Part shown: positions 54,268 through 64,000 of the stretch, piece after piece
Layout: the number at the start of each line of letters is the position of its first letter
Position numbering within the stretch: the first letter of the stretch is position 1
NCBI GenBank assembly: GCA_023053575.1
Contig: JAKZAP010000009.1
Span: 17,217,869-17,281,868, forward strand
Source of the DNA: Branchinecta lynchi
Taxonomy: Eukaryota; Arthropoda; Branchiopoda; Anostraca; Branchinectidae
Reading direction: 5' to 3'
Length of the DNA: 64,000 nt
Program-made: the position numbers and the translations under genes
Notes under the pieces: generated by a model
Told to the model about the DNA's origin: nothing
Seen by the model: the letters and a program-made list of their open reading frames with translations, nothing else
Database searches by the model: none

Positions 54268-54849
54268 CCGGGGAAGGGAGGGGGACCATGGGGTGTTTTG
54301 GCCTAAAGTGTTGTTTATTATGTACTTGAAAAGAGTTCGTACGATTTGTAATAAAATAACCATGAAGTGCAGTACTTGCGGTCAGCGAAGTAAATGCTAC
54401 AAAGATAGAAGCACAGGTCGAGATCATTGTGACCAGTTACACTGTAAAAAGTTTTTCCTAGAGAGGACTAAATTTAACTGCAATATTTGTCACTGGGATT
54501 ATTCTTGTCTCTACTGGGATAATTTCAATCCAAATTAGAAATAATCTTATCTCAGTAAAGACAGTATTAATCCCAGTAGCAAATATTGGAAGGTCTATTT
54601 TTACAGTGTAGTTTGGTAATGTCCTCTGAATACGATCGTTGGAGCTGGAAAACCTTACAGGTTTAAATTCATGCCAAAGGTGTGGTAGGTCTAGGTAGCC
54701 AACCATGCTTGGTCACAAAAAGTATCTTAGTACACTCTGGAAAGTATCCTTGGGTATCTTTAAGTATCCATAGTATCTCTGAGTATCACGATGTGCCTTA
54801 AGTGCTGCATCTCAGTATATATCGAAGTATTCCATAGTATTAGATGTTC

Positions 54850-55030
54850 CAAGCTGACTGCGAATCATATTTGACGGTGCAAAACGGATTAGTCAGCTAC
54901 ATTTTATTAGAGCTATATTTCGGCCCTTCTTGGCAAGGGTCATATTCAGGCTCAAGCTTGAAAATGAACTTGTCACGTAGCTCTAGTAAAATGTAGCTGA
55001 CTGATCCGTTTTGCACCGTCAAATAATATT
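54850..55030. mobile_element. Hammerhead foldback element, family 1, decayed
   Basis: Outer arms AAGCTGACTGCGAATCATAT, GACGGTGCAAAACGGAT and AGTCAGCTACATTTTA are inverted at 54980-55025. On the minus strand the left arm has CUGAAUA (G8 lost) before ACCCTTGCCAAGAAGGGCC and GAAAUAUA. The right-arm ribozyme is deleted. Confidence 0.75.
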
Positions 55031-55089
55031 CCAAAGTATTTTTCATGTATCTTTGTCAACAAAATAGCTCGTACACCCTAGTTCTTGGT

Positions 55090-55296
55090 AATCAACCCTG
55101 GGCAGCCCACTCCGTAAAAGCTGGGCTTGAAGATTCCACCTTGCTATTTTCCCTATTTTTGCTAGAAATCAACGGGCCTGGGCCGTAAAGCAACCAAAGC
55201 CTTCCGTAATCTGTGAAGATCAAAAACCTAGTTTTCTAGTATTCAACTATTATAAAGTATTGCAACATAAACAGTAATCAGTGTGAGGGGTCCTTC
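55090..55296 (+). repeat. AAAGGACC-family fragment (right half)
   Basis: It ends AAGTATTGCAACATAAACAG then GTGTGAGGGGTCCTT (55280-55295), matching the right end of 43188-43560. The left half is absent. Confidence 0.55.
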
Positions 55297-56344
55297 CAGA
55301 TTATTACCCGCTTGCTTGAAATTAATTTCATGGTGCGGACAGACGATCTACGTTTTTCTGCCTTATTTTCTTCACTTTTGTCACAAAATTGAAAAAATCT
55401 TGAGCCTGTCCGAATTGAACTTTTGACCCAAAAATGCTGCATTAACTCTGCAATTCTTGTAACTTTTTGGTTTCGGACTAGATTTAATATTTTACGTAAA
55501 ATTTCACGAGAAATGTTGTAATGATGCAGCATTTATGCGGAATTTTCAAGAAGAATCGGAAGGCGCGCTAAAGCAACAATAGATGTAAAATGAATAGTAA
55601 GAGTTGTATATATATATAATATTATTATATATATATATAATAGTAATAGTAAGAGAAAAGGGCCTGAAAACTTATTCGTATAGAACTGATGATGGTGCCA
55701 AAAATCCTGGAAATAATTTCGGTCCACCACAGACCCCGATAGCTTGTTGAATAAACATCGTTTGTTCGTCTGTCGAAAAACCGTCAAAAATTAATTGTAT
55801 GAAGTTGTTAGCATTACTAGGCTACTATTCAGCAGTAACCGATGCTATATTCCTTGACATGATCGCAGTCCGACGCACAATTGAATGAAAGCGTTTCGTT
55901 TTACTACATTATAACTACGGTACGCACAACTTCACGGATGTAGTTGTTTGTATCCGATAATACAATTGTACAGGTTTTACACTTTTCATTGGAAAGTGCG
56001 TTGCTTGGGATGCGTTTTGCGGTATAGGCAAAAGTGGGAATTTTCGACAAACAATAATTGAGTCGCGACGCATCGAGCGTGTTGTCGCAAAGCATAGAAA
56101 ACAACACAGTCTTTGCGAGCCACGGACTGAGGATAAAATTTGTTAGTTCCTGGTTAGTTCGTTCATGCCTAAGCATTCGCACTGTTTGGGTTTGCAAATA
56201 GAGTTTTCTAATTAGCAGCGATAAGAAGTTCGTAGCTTATATTGTAAAAACTGGAGCTGCCACGTGTAGTCATTTTCGAAACAACGAATACAGATTCATT
56301 TGTACAGCTCAGCTGTTCTCTTATACTAACAATTTTCTTTGCAG
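55297..56344. other. Sequence upstream of the SMIM8 coding exon
   Basis: It contains a TA microsatellite (55604-55640). A minus frame of 97 codons (55904-56197) has no recognisable domain. SMIM8's promoter and non-coding first exon are probably in or upstream of this stretch, because the coding exon starts after a splice acceptor at 56341-56344. Confidence 0.4.
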
Positions 56345-56458
56345 GGATAGCTCTATGGCAAGTCGGAATTGCGCAATTTTTCAAGTGGCAAATTCGAGGG
56401 CCGAAAGGGATCCACAGTGGATGAAGTGGAACCCAGTCATTCGACTGAAGGAAGGAAA

Positions 56459-56563
56459 ATGTCAGATTCTAAAGGTGAAAAGCAAGTCAGCGGAGAAGGC
56501 TTGAGATCAGCACGAACAACAAATGTCTTCAGAGTTCTCAATTTTGAACTGTTTGTTAAACCT
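56459..56563 (+). CDS. SMIM8: SMIM8 homologue, coding exon 1
   Basis: Encodes the N-terminal 35 residues of a small integral membrane protein 8 homologue. Visible: acidic/basic N terminus (MSDSKGEKQVSGEG) then LRSARTTNVFRVLNFELFVKP, matching the conserved SMIM8 block with GLR--RTT--FR--N-ELF-KP. The ATG at 56459 is the first in-frame ATG that gives a family-like length; the exon itself begins at 56345 after TTTGCAG, so its first part is 5' UTR. The donor is CCT/GTAAGA (GT at 56564), phase 0. The total product with exon 2 is 86 residues, slightly shorter than the roughly 97 of vertebrates. Its molecular function is unknown. Confidence 0.88.
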
Positions 56564-56739
56564 GTAAGATGTTATAAATCATATATGTTTTGTATTTAGT
56601 TTATATGCTACAGGAGGGGTATCCAACCTTGATTTCTCATAAACTTGAACTTTGACATGTAAAGGTTAAGAGGAAAGATCTGTGCTGTCCTAACTGTCAA
56701 AAAACACTCCCTGAATGTTAATTTATGACACGAAAATGT

Positions 56740-56960
56740 CAGTCAAGCTCGGGGGAGGTTGACAAGATCAGAGCCAGCCACTGTCTCATGGTTGTTTGTA
56801 TCTCTCATGCCAAACATCTTATGCTTCGACTCATCCAACTCGCAACATGTACACATCAGATGGACCACATCTTCATTCACATCTCCACAGGTATGGCAAC
56901 GTATGGCTGTATGGCATAACTAGGACCTGTTCTCCCATCGAAACCACATACAGCTATATA
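56740..56960 (-). pseudogene. LINE zinc-knuckle fragment inside the SMIM8 intron
   Basis: The minus strand reads GRTGPS then, after a frameshift, CHTCGDVNEDVVHLMCTCCE. The Cys-Cys-His-Cys arrangement matches the knuckles at 7903-8240 and 12480-12592. It lies within the 1.45-kb intron. Confidence 0.7.
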
Positions 56961-57059
56961 CCTTGATATACCTCCTCTGACTTCCCAAAGGTATACTATT
57001 GGCACAGACTAAGCAATGATTTTAGTTCTTTCTTAACCACTCCCAGTTTAAAATAAATA

Positions 57060-57200
57060 CTTTCCCTCCACATCTTTCTGGCCCTTGTGTAAAACCTCAG
57101 GGAAAGGGAAATACTAACCAGACCTTGCCAACTCTGCATCTCCTGGTCCCGCAATCAGGGGCGTCGCTGTGGGGGGTGGGGGGGTAGTCCTTCCTCTCAA
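57060..57200. repeat. Old repeat and orphan hAT end in the SMIM8 intron
   Basis: 57090-57150 resembles 17740-17870. CAGGGGCGTCGCTGTGGGG (57155-57173) looks like a hAT left end with its G run. No matching right end with a target duplication was found. Confidence 0.45.
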
Positions 57201-58013
57201 AGAAAGAACAAAAAGCTAAACTGGGTGCTTATAGAAGTGCCCGACCACACAAATTCAGCTAAAACTGGGAGCTAACCCTGAAAAGCTAAATGGAGGACTA
57301 AATGTAATTACTCACTAAGCTGACCCAGACTAGTCAGTAAGGCTAGTTCAGGATTACCAAGAAACTGGGTTGACATCCTGCTTGGATGAAGCGAATTCCG
57401 GTTATAACGAATGACGTTACAGTTTCTTGCATGTGGTGCTGTTTCTTCATTATTGTTTTTAGCTGGTATAGCTCTTGAGCCTTGCCGACATCTGCCAGTC
57501 GTATATTTTTGGATTCAGCTCCCACGCCCAAGCCCTTCAAACCAGCCCTGAGCTGGAGATGCGACTAGGCTTCTTCAGTCTTCAACGCTTGCAAATATCA
57601 CAAGTTTGATTAGTACGATTGCGAAGAAAAGCTGAAATGGGTGGCAGGGTGCTGGTAGGCTGTAAAATTTTCTTAATCTGCAGTGTTTACTATTTTTTAA
57701 TCTATTTATCTAGTATTTTTGAATATATAAACATTGGTGAATAGTTGAAGAAAAAGAATTAAGAGATGCCTCCTTTCTTAACTCAGTAAAACCTCACTCA
57801 GTAATCCTGATGGGAACTGCATCATCAGTATACAAAGACACAGACTTAAGGACATACCGTCAAAAGCTTTACAAAGATTAGGGAAGTGTCTTGGTCTGCA
57901 CAATGTGGTTGCAGGAAAGGAAGCTGGGACGAAACCCTACAAGGACTATATGGAAAGAAAAGAGGGGAGTCTCTCGTCTTGAAACCTGACACCTATTATT
58001 CCTTTTTTTTCAG

Positions 58014-58169
58014 AATAAGGCCATCATGGCCCTCGGAATATCGGCCATAAGTGGTTGTTTGCTGTACTTGGCCTACATGAAGAGGAAGTACGAAGCACAA
58101 GGATATTATGTAACAGTTAGTGAAGATGGATCTCAAGCCCTCACAAAGAAAACATCCAGATGGGACTGA
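58014..58169 (+). CDS. SMIM8: SMIM8 homologue, coding exon 2
   Basis: Acceptor TTTTTTTTCAG ends at 58013; the frame continues in phase 0 for 51 residues to TGA at 58167-58169. It begins NKAIMALGISAISGCLLYLA, the single transmembrane segment, followed by a basic YMKRKYEAQ and ends ALTKKTSRWD, matching the SMIM8 C-terminal pattern with (R/K)KTS(K/R)WD. Single-pass topology is inferred from hydrophobicity. No AATAAA was found close downstream. Confidence 0.9.
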   Translation, partial: NKAIMALGISAISGCLLYLAYMKRKYEAQGYYVTVSEDGSQALTKKTSRWD

Positions 58170-58918
58170 GTGATACAACCATACAAACAGGCAAGGTTTG
58201 CTAGTCATAAGACGGACTATTCAGAGGTTAAACCTGCTGTTTCTAGATCTCAATTAGGGTTAACTAATATACGGTTTAAAGCCAAGCTGACCATTCATTT
58301 TCTTGATCAGCTAGTTATCCCTTTAAGATGCTGTGCGAGGGATAAATATAATTTCGGATATTTCGGTCGCACTTCCGACAAACCGTCCTCATAATCCTCA
58401 AATATCCGAAATGATATTTATCCCACGCACAGCATCTTAGAGGGACAACTAGCTGATTAAGAAAACCCCCGAAAATAACGGTTTTCTGTTCCTTTTGCCA
58501 TCAGGGTTAACTAAAGTATTCGAAGTTGCTGCTAGACCAGGCAAAACTGTAGTCTTGGTGAAAATTAGGGCAAGTAAAGTATTTAAGATAAATCTTGTTT
58601 AAATCTGTTGATAAAATTTATATTAAAAGTCTGTAGCAAAACCTGGAGATTCTAGTCCTAATCCAATTGTCTGCTTCTGCTTGCGGGTCACCGCCAAAAC
58701 GTGCCAAGATTCCATTCATGAAACATTGTTTCTACATAGCAACCCATTTCGAGCAAGAGCAGACATAAAAATGAAAAGATCTACTGGAAATATTCGCAAA
58801 AATAATATCCCGTGCTGACATTAAAATAGGATATATTACATTGCTACAGTTTATCAGTGATGATTCACAATGCGCATGGAGGGAAATCAGAATCCCGGCA
58901 ACTCCGCGAATTGTCTCC
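58170..58918. mobile_element. SMIM8 3' flank with inverted family 2 hammerhead relative (58305-58455)
   Basis: 58305-58450 is a foldback: GATCAGCTAGTTATCCCTTT and AAGATGCTGTGCGAGGGATAAAT are inverted against ATTTATCCCACGCACAGCATCTTAGAGGGACAACTAGCTG. On the minus strand the left arm holds UAUGAGGA, GGUUUGUC, GACC and GAAAUAUCCGAAAU, a decayed family 2 hammerhead (CUGA changed to AUGA). The end AACTAGCTGATTAAGAAAA matches 41610-41635. The rest of the stretch is unassigned and may include the SMIM8 3' UTR. Confidence 0.65.
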
Positions 58919-59290
58919 AGGGGGGGGGGGATTATTCCTCTTCAAAAGCTGTGATCCCAAGACGGGTGTGGGAAGTGGTCATACAATACAGCAAATAAAG
59001 TTTCTTGTTTGAATCCTCCCACCCCCTATTGTTTCGAGTTGATTTCGGGGGGGAGGGGGGCATTATTCCTCTGCCAAAACTGTGATTCACGATGGGTGTG
59101 GAGAATGGTCATACAGTAAAGCAACTACAGCTTCTTGGTTGAATCCTCCCACCCCCGTCGTCTTTCGAGTTGTTTCGGGGGGGGGGGGGGGGGACATTAT
59201 TCCTCTGCAAAAACTGTGATCCACGTCGGGTGTGGAAAGTAGTCATGCAATATAGCAAGTACAGGTGCATGGTTGAATCCTCCCACCCCC
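58919..59290. repeat. Poly-G-containing tandem repeat, ~120-bp units
   Basis: Three units share a G run (10-18), CATTATTCCTCTGC-AAA, ACTGTGATCCACG-CGGGTGTGG, GTCATACA-TA-AGCAA and TTGAATCCTCCCACCCCC. A fourth unit is at 60676-60800, separated by other sequence. Short minus frames with Pro runs are artefacts of the C tracts. Confidence 0.8.
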
Positions 59291-59446
59291 CTACTGTTTC
59301 ACAAAATTCAACAAAGTTCGGACTAAATGGGCATCGCGGAGAAGCCGTGATGCCTGTTTTATAAAATCTTTTGTACCCACGATTCCACATTAGGCGATTT
59401 AACGTGTTTATTGGTTCCCATTCTTTATCGAATTTGGTACTCAATC

Positions 59447-59940
59447 CAACTTTTGTTCAGTCCGAGTCGATTTCACCGCATTCGGTACGTCCCTACATAA
59501 ATTCGGTGATTTAACGTATTTATTTGGTCACATTCGTTAGCGAATTCGTTTGTTCACCGGCTTTTCTCAATTCCATATCTGTTCTATCGCATTCGGTCGG
59601 TCCACTTCATAATTCGGTCATTAATCAGATTCATTTGGTTCTGATTCGTGACCGAATTCGACAATTCATCCAACTTTTGTTAAGTCCGAGTCGATTTCAC
59701 CGCATTCGGTACGTCCTTACGTAAATTCGGTGATTTAACGTATTTATTTGGTCTCATTCGTTAGCGAAGTCGGTTGTTCACCGGACTTTTCTCAAGTCAG
59801 TATCTGTTCATTCGGTCAATCGTCATTCGGTCAATCCATTTCATAATTTGGTGATTAATCAGATTCATTTGGTTCTAATTCGTTACCCAATTCGGTAATT
59901 CACCTGTTGTTTGGTCCGCATCTATTACCAGACTTGCTTA
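59447..59940. repeat. 224-bp tandem repeat
   Basis: CAACTTTTGTT-AGTCCGAG starts at 59447 and 59671. Both units contain TTCACCGCATTCGGTACGTC, GTGATTTAACGTATTTATTT and CAGATTCATTTGGTTCT. The word ATTCGGT recurs every 20-40 bp, suggesting a shorter ancestral unit. Confidence 0.75.
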
Positions 59941-60992
59941 CCACATTCGGTTTTTTAAGGTGGTTCTCCCAAGAGTCTTATTCCGCTCCCGATCTGCTCC
60001 TTATTTTTTTTGTTAATTTTTTGGTATAACTTATACTTCTAATGATTGCACAACTTCAGGAATAAGCCCGTCTACTGACGTGAAAACTAGCCTATTTTTG
60101 TTAGCTCTAAATTCAGAATAAATGTACTTTACATCCTATTTAACCCTGGATGGACCCTTTTTTCGCCAGGCAGCTCTATGGTTTATTAGGTAGCCTTGGG
60201 ATCGCAGAAAGGAACTTTGAACATGAGTGTTTCCAGAAAATTTCGCCTGCGGCACATTCAGCAGTCTTCACTATTTAGAAAAAGGGTACGTCATTTAGTT
60301 GCCGTTTGAGGCTTGGAATTTTGAGCTGCTTGAACCACGTTAAAAACTAGAATTGCCAGAAAAAAAGGCGGATTCAAAAAAAATTTCCTGCGGCGCTTTA
60401 ATTTTCCCTGGGTTCAGCCGTTCACGACGTTGTCGCTTTGCAGCAACTGCGCTTTGTCGGCACATTTCCAAGTCCTGTTGGCAAAACTGGGCGTCCCCCA
60501 AAGGTAAAAGGCCAGAGACGGTGTATCTCCTCTCTTGACTTGATTTTGTATATACTATGCAATTTTTTACATACTATAAATTAGGTCAATATTAGGTACC
60601 GATTCGGTCAATTTTTACTGGGTTCCCCCCCCCCCCCCGCACCCCCCCAATGAAGAAAGGCTCGGGACGCCCCTGAATACAGCAAGTACAGCGTCTTGGT
60701 TGAATCCTCCCACCCCCCTACTGTTTCAAGTCGTTGTCAGGGGGGGGGGGGGGGGGGAGGGCATTATTCCTCTGCAAAAATGACGATCCACGACGGTGGT
60801 GGAAAGTGGTCCAGGAAATTGTATAGGCGGAATGACTTTCCGCGAGTTTTTGCGAGGGGCGGATTTTTGCGAATCGATAAAGCGGATCCTTGAGAACGCT
60901 AGATTCACCCTTAGAACTCAGTTAACAGAGTTTTGTACGAAGTTTCAACAATAACAAGACCAAAGGTTTCGATGGGATCCCACAAATTTGAT
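59941..60992. other. Mixed repeats: ~167-bp relative, hAT end, poly-G unit
   Basis: 60230-60480 is a reverse relative of 51400-51930 (TTTCGCCTGCGGCACATT, AACTAGAATTGCC). A C run and GGGACGCCCCTG (60662-60675) form a hAT right end with no visible partner. 60676-60800 is the fourth poly-G unit. 60953-60992 is the start of a GGGATCCC element. Confidence 0.5.
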
Positions 60993-62040
60993 ATGAATGA
61001 ATGAATGAATTTTATTTATAGCCCGCCAAACAACAAAAGAGGAATGGGCGGAGTAAATAAAAAACTAGAAAAAAATAAATAAAAAGTAAACTAACAAGAA
61101 AACTTCGTATTAACATATATACAAAACACGAAAAATCGAACATTCAGCAAACGGTACTGTAGATCAAATATGTACATACACATTCAGAAAGACCGCTTAG
61201 AGCTTTTGAGCGAGCATGATCTTCAAGCTCGGGCAGCAAAGTTAATATATTCAGTAATTTATACTCATTCTCTAGGTATGTATTTCTGATCTAAAGAGGG
61301 AGTCGGAGGAGAAACTTCAGGTACTTGAAGAAAGCTGATATAATCTTTAGTTTCTCTGTATTGAACAGCCCAGTCCACATTGGCGGAACATAATAAATAA
61401 CTGGTAAAGCAGCTGCTGAATAAAGACGTGACAAAACTTTTCTATTTAGACTGAATTTCAGTGAAGCTACTTTACAACCCGTTGTAACGCTATCAACTAT
61501 CATTATTCGGCTGTTTTTTTATGTTAGTTCCATATGTTACAACAAGGTACTTCAGAGATTGACTTGCACATACAACATGGCCGTCTACAATTACAACAAC
61601 ACTACTGTGTAACCCGCGCATACGAGGCGGCTCGTAAATGAGGAACTTCGTTTTTAAAGCATTGACAGACAACCCAAGAGATTTGTATCCTTCTACAAGT
61701 AACTCAAGATTCATTTGAAGCGTGTGTACATCACTGCTTATCATAAGTAAGTATTCGGCATAGCATATAAGGCTCAGGTCAAAAAATTCAAATACAAATC
61801 CTCCGGTTATTCTTTTTGTAGTAGTGTGGATCAGAGTATTAGAAAGCAGGGGACTCAGAACCGAACCCTGTCTTACACCTTTTAAAAGGCGTATAGGCGA
61901 CGATAAACTTCCATCCGACAGTTAACACGAACTGAACTATACGAGTACCAATACGACAAGAGGGCTACTATATAAGGGTTAAATCCTTGGTCCAGGCGAG
62001 TTAGGAAAAGCCGAGAATGCACAACATAATCAAAACTAGG
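60993..62040 (-). pseudogene. Non-LTR reverse transcriptase, 5'-truncated, with mutated catalytic motif
   Basis: The minus strand runs from FDYVVHSRLFLTRLDQGFNP (about 62035) through a frameshift to LKGVRQGSVLSPLLSNTLIH (motif B, about 61885), then DLSLICYAEYLLMISSDVHT, where the catalytic YADD has become YAEY, and on through a thumb with NALKTKFLIYEPP. A second frame (61503-61291) continues with FSLNRKVLSRLYSAAALPVI, typical of the post-thumb region. The 3' UTR carries the CTCCGCC...GGCGGGC hairpin, AATAAAA and an (ATTC)n tail at 60994-61010. It inserted into a GGGATCCC element, whose body may resume at 62938. Loss of both motif C aspartates makes it inactive. Confidence 0.88.
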
Positions 62041-62937
62041 ATACGACCAACTAGGGTCAAAGAAATGGGTGATAAGAATCGATGGCCTCGACATGTAAAA
62101 GATGCGTTCGAACAAATGCGAACACGGTTGGGGGAATTTTGGGGGGGGGGGGCTTTTGACGTGCACGAAAACCAAACGAATGGCCCGAATGAGATGCAAG
62201 TTCGACAGTGCCGAGTTTATGCGGCCTAGATTTGTTATTTGGCGTCCGGGCCGGATGCGGCCAAGGTAGGGGAGGGGGGGGGGGGTACTGGAAACTTGCA
62301 GATAGGCTATGCTCCAATTTCAGTGAAACTTGATGGACAGGAAGAGGGAATTAGGAGATATGACGTTTATGTTTTCAAGTCCTGTTCGGCCACAGTGGCG
62401 GGAATTGGAGGGAGATTGCCGGAAACTTTGAGGCTCGCATAGGAGTCAAACGAGTGCATCAGTTTAAATGAAACATAGAACTTAGAGAGAGCATATACCC
62501 TAGATGACATATTTTGGGCAAGGATCCGGATCCGACAACGTTGGTGGGGGGAGGGAGTACCAGAATTTTCCAAAAATGCTCAGATTCGACCGAAACTTGA
62601 TAGGTGGTATAAAAGAAGATACTTTAGATGATCCATTTTTCTTGTCCGAACCAGGTTCGGCCACGGTAGGGGGAGATGGAGGGAGTACCGGATATATTGT
62701 AGCACGTCTAGGGATCAAACTAGTGGATTTATTAGGCTGAAACTTGGAAGTTTGAACAGTCATGTGCATTTGATAATCGAGACGATGCCGGAACTGCTCA
62801 GAAGTGAGTGAAACAAAATATCCTACTTCTATTTCCGAACCACATTTTTGGATGGCGGGTGTATTTTGTCACGTTCTCATCTACATTCTTGTACTGCCTA
62901 CTCGTAACAAGTGCCATATGAGCTCGTAGCTCTTGTT
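62041..62937 (+). repeat. G-run tandem repeat family related to 37165-38150
   Basis: Units near 62230, 62380, 62520 and 62650 carry CCGGATGCGGCCA-GGTAGG / TCGGCCACGGTAGGGG, a G run or GGAGGGAGTACCGG, and AAACTTGATAGGTGG. The array closes with GTGCCATATGAGCTCGTAGC (62910-62932), recalling the GGCACTT hairpin at 37169 and 19887. Confidence 0.6.
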
Positions 62938-63730
62938 ACTACAAAAGTTCAGAAACAGGTTAAGGCGAAATGGCTAATCATCTGAGAAAACCAAGTTCAG
63001 ATATCGATTCAGCATGTGTGTTCACCCCTATAAGTCAAATCTGTTCTGACAAAACTGATCGAAACTTAGTGCCTTAGCTTACTTCTGCCAAATTTCCGGT
63101 TTCTGCCGAATTCGGGAACTACCTATCCGACAAAATAACAAATTCAGCGTATCTCCTTACCCCTATATCGAACATAATAATGAAACCCCTATAATCAACT
63201 TCAAATAAAGCTTTAACTCATGAAAAATTTTCCGGTTTCAGCCGAATTCCGGGCAAACTATGCGTCCGGGTAAAAAAAAAAACGATTGTCACTAGGATTC
63301 AGCATCTCTTCTTACCCCTAAATTGGAATCTAATCAACTACAAATAAGACTTTTGCTTTAACAAATTTTCCGGATTTGGCCGGGTTCCGGGCGAACTACT
63401 TGTCCGGCGAGAAAATGATTTTCATAATCGTGTTCAGCATGTCCTTCTACCCCTAAATAGAACATCTAATCAACTTTAAACAAAACTTCAGCTTTTAACA
63501 AATTTTCTGGTATTGGCCGGATTCAGGCGAACTACTTCTCCGGCGAGAAAATGGTTTTCACCATCGTGTTTAGTATGTCTTCTTGCCTCATAATTGACTA
63601 TCCCATTAGTTGTTTAAACATATTTTGTTTGCCTCTTTTCCCTTCGAGAGTTATCGTGCTCACTGACAGACGGACAACTTTTGTGATGTCATAGGTATCC
63701 CTCCACTCACGTTTTGGGATTCTAAAAATA
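62938..63730 (+). repeat. GGGATCCC-ended element, copy F
   Basis: Head AGAAACAGGTTAAGGCGAAA, then about four 137-bp units (CCGGATTTGGCCGGGTTCCG and others), a shortened 3' module (TTCGAGAGTTATCGTGCTCA, one GACAGACGGACA) and the end CACGTTTTGGGATTCTAAAA. The terminal palindrome is mutated. Confidence 0.8.
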
Positions 63731-64000
63731 GATTGAGCAATTAGGGAAGGAGAAAGTTCTTCCTTAAAGCACAACTCTTACTAGAAATGATCTTTTCCCT
63801 ATGAAACGGACCAGAAAAAATGATTTTCGTAAACGCCATTACTTTCCAACTGAAATTAGCGATTTTCTTGTTAGAGCTGGTCGACTCTATCCAGCCTTCC
63901 TGGTCTCCGATGCGGCGGCTGGGCGCAAAATGTTTGAAAAGGGAACACGCCGTGGTTAAAAATTCAGAAGACTAAGCAAATAAAAGAAGTAAAAAAAAGA
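63731..64000 (+). repeat. Dispersed repeat shared with 32690-33200
   Basis: TTAAAGCACAACTCTTAC, GCGATTTTCTTGTTAGAGCT and GTCGACTCTATCCAGCCTTC match in order. The window ends inside it. Confidence 0.6.

Noticed and set aside
59109..59444. Minus frames with proline runs
   Set aside because: Produced by poly-C tracts in the tandem repeat; no other coding evidence.
57155..60675. A second composite hAT between the ends at 57155 and 60675
   Set aside because: The flanking octamers (CCCGCAAT and AATACAGC) do not match, so the ends were not paired.

Overview
This is eukaryotic DNA, most probably from an invertebrate animal. It is AT-rich, has introns of up to 29 kb, spliced genes with short coding exons, and very dense layers of mobile elements. 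I cannot name the species. Only two host genes could be supported, both on the + strand.

Gene 1 (14289-54236) is assembled from four exons whose splice signals and phases agree. It predicts a 211-residue secreted protein with an N-terminal signal peptide, about 23% Lys and 11% His, four GHK(N/D)E motifs spaced 14-15 residues apart, and a Lys/Glu-rich helical tail. I recognise no family. Gene 2 (56459-58169) is a two-coding-exon homologue of the small integral membrane protein SMIM8.

The rest is transposable-element strata. 1-14200: copies of an element with GGGATCCC ends and internal 137-bp repeats, hAT-type MITEs with 8-bp target duplications, and a non-LTR retrotransposon with an open reverse transcriptase ORF (6002-7513). 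14800-43500 (intron 1 of gene 1): truncated non-LTR elements, hAT elements, inverted-repeat elements, a decayed duplicated coding region (27412-28810), and several tandem arrays. 43800-54100: a 4.8-kb composite hAT (46311-51108) with a perfect target duplication and other repeats nested in it, then a satellite with a 191-bp higher-order unit (52340-53420). 54200-64000: SMIM8, poly-G tandem repeats, another decayed reverse transcriptase (YADD changed to YAEY), and more GGGATCCC elements.

The most notable system is a set of hammerhead self-cleaving ribozyme motifs in small non-autonomous elements. Family 1 is a foldback element (5283-5512, 29439-29676, 40341-40649, 54850-55030, fragments at 42283-42410 and 46025-46085). 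The copy at 40341-40649 carries a complete hammerhead core on each strand. Family 2 is a nearly perfect 202-bp tandem dimer (41441-41844) with one hammerhead-like motif per unit. The short palindromic AUAU stem III resembles that of Penelope-like elements and metazoan retrozymes. No reverse transcriptase that would obviously mobilise them lies nearby.
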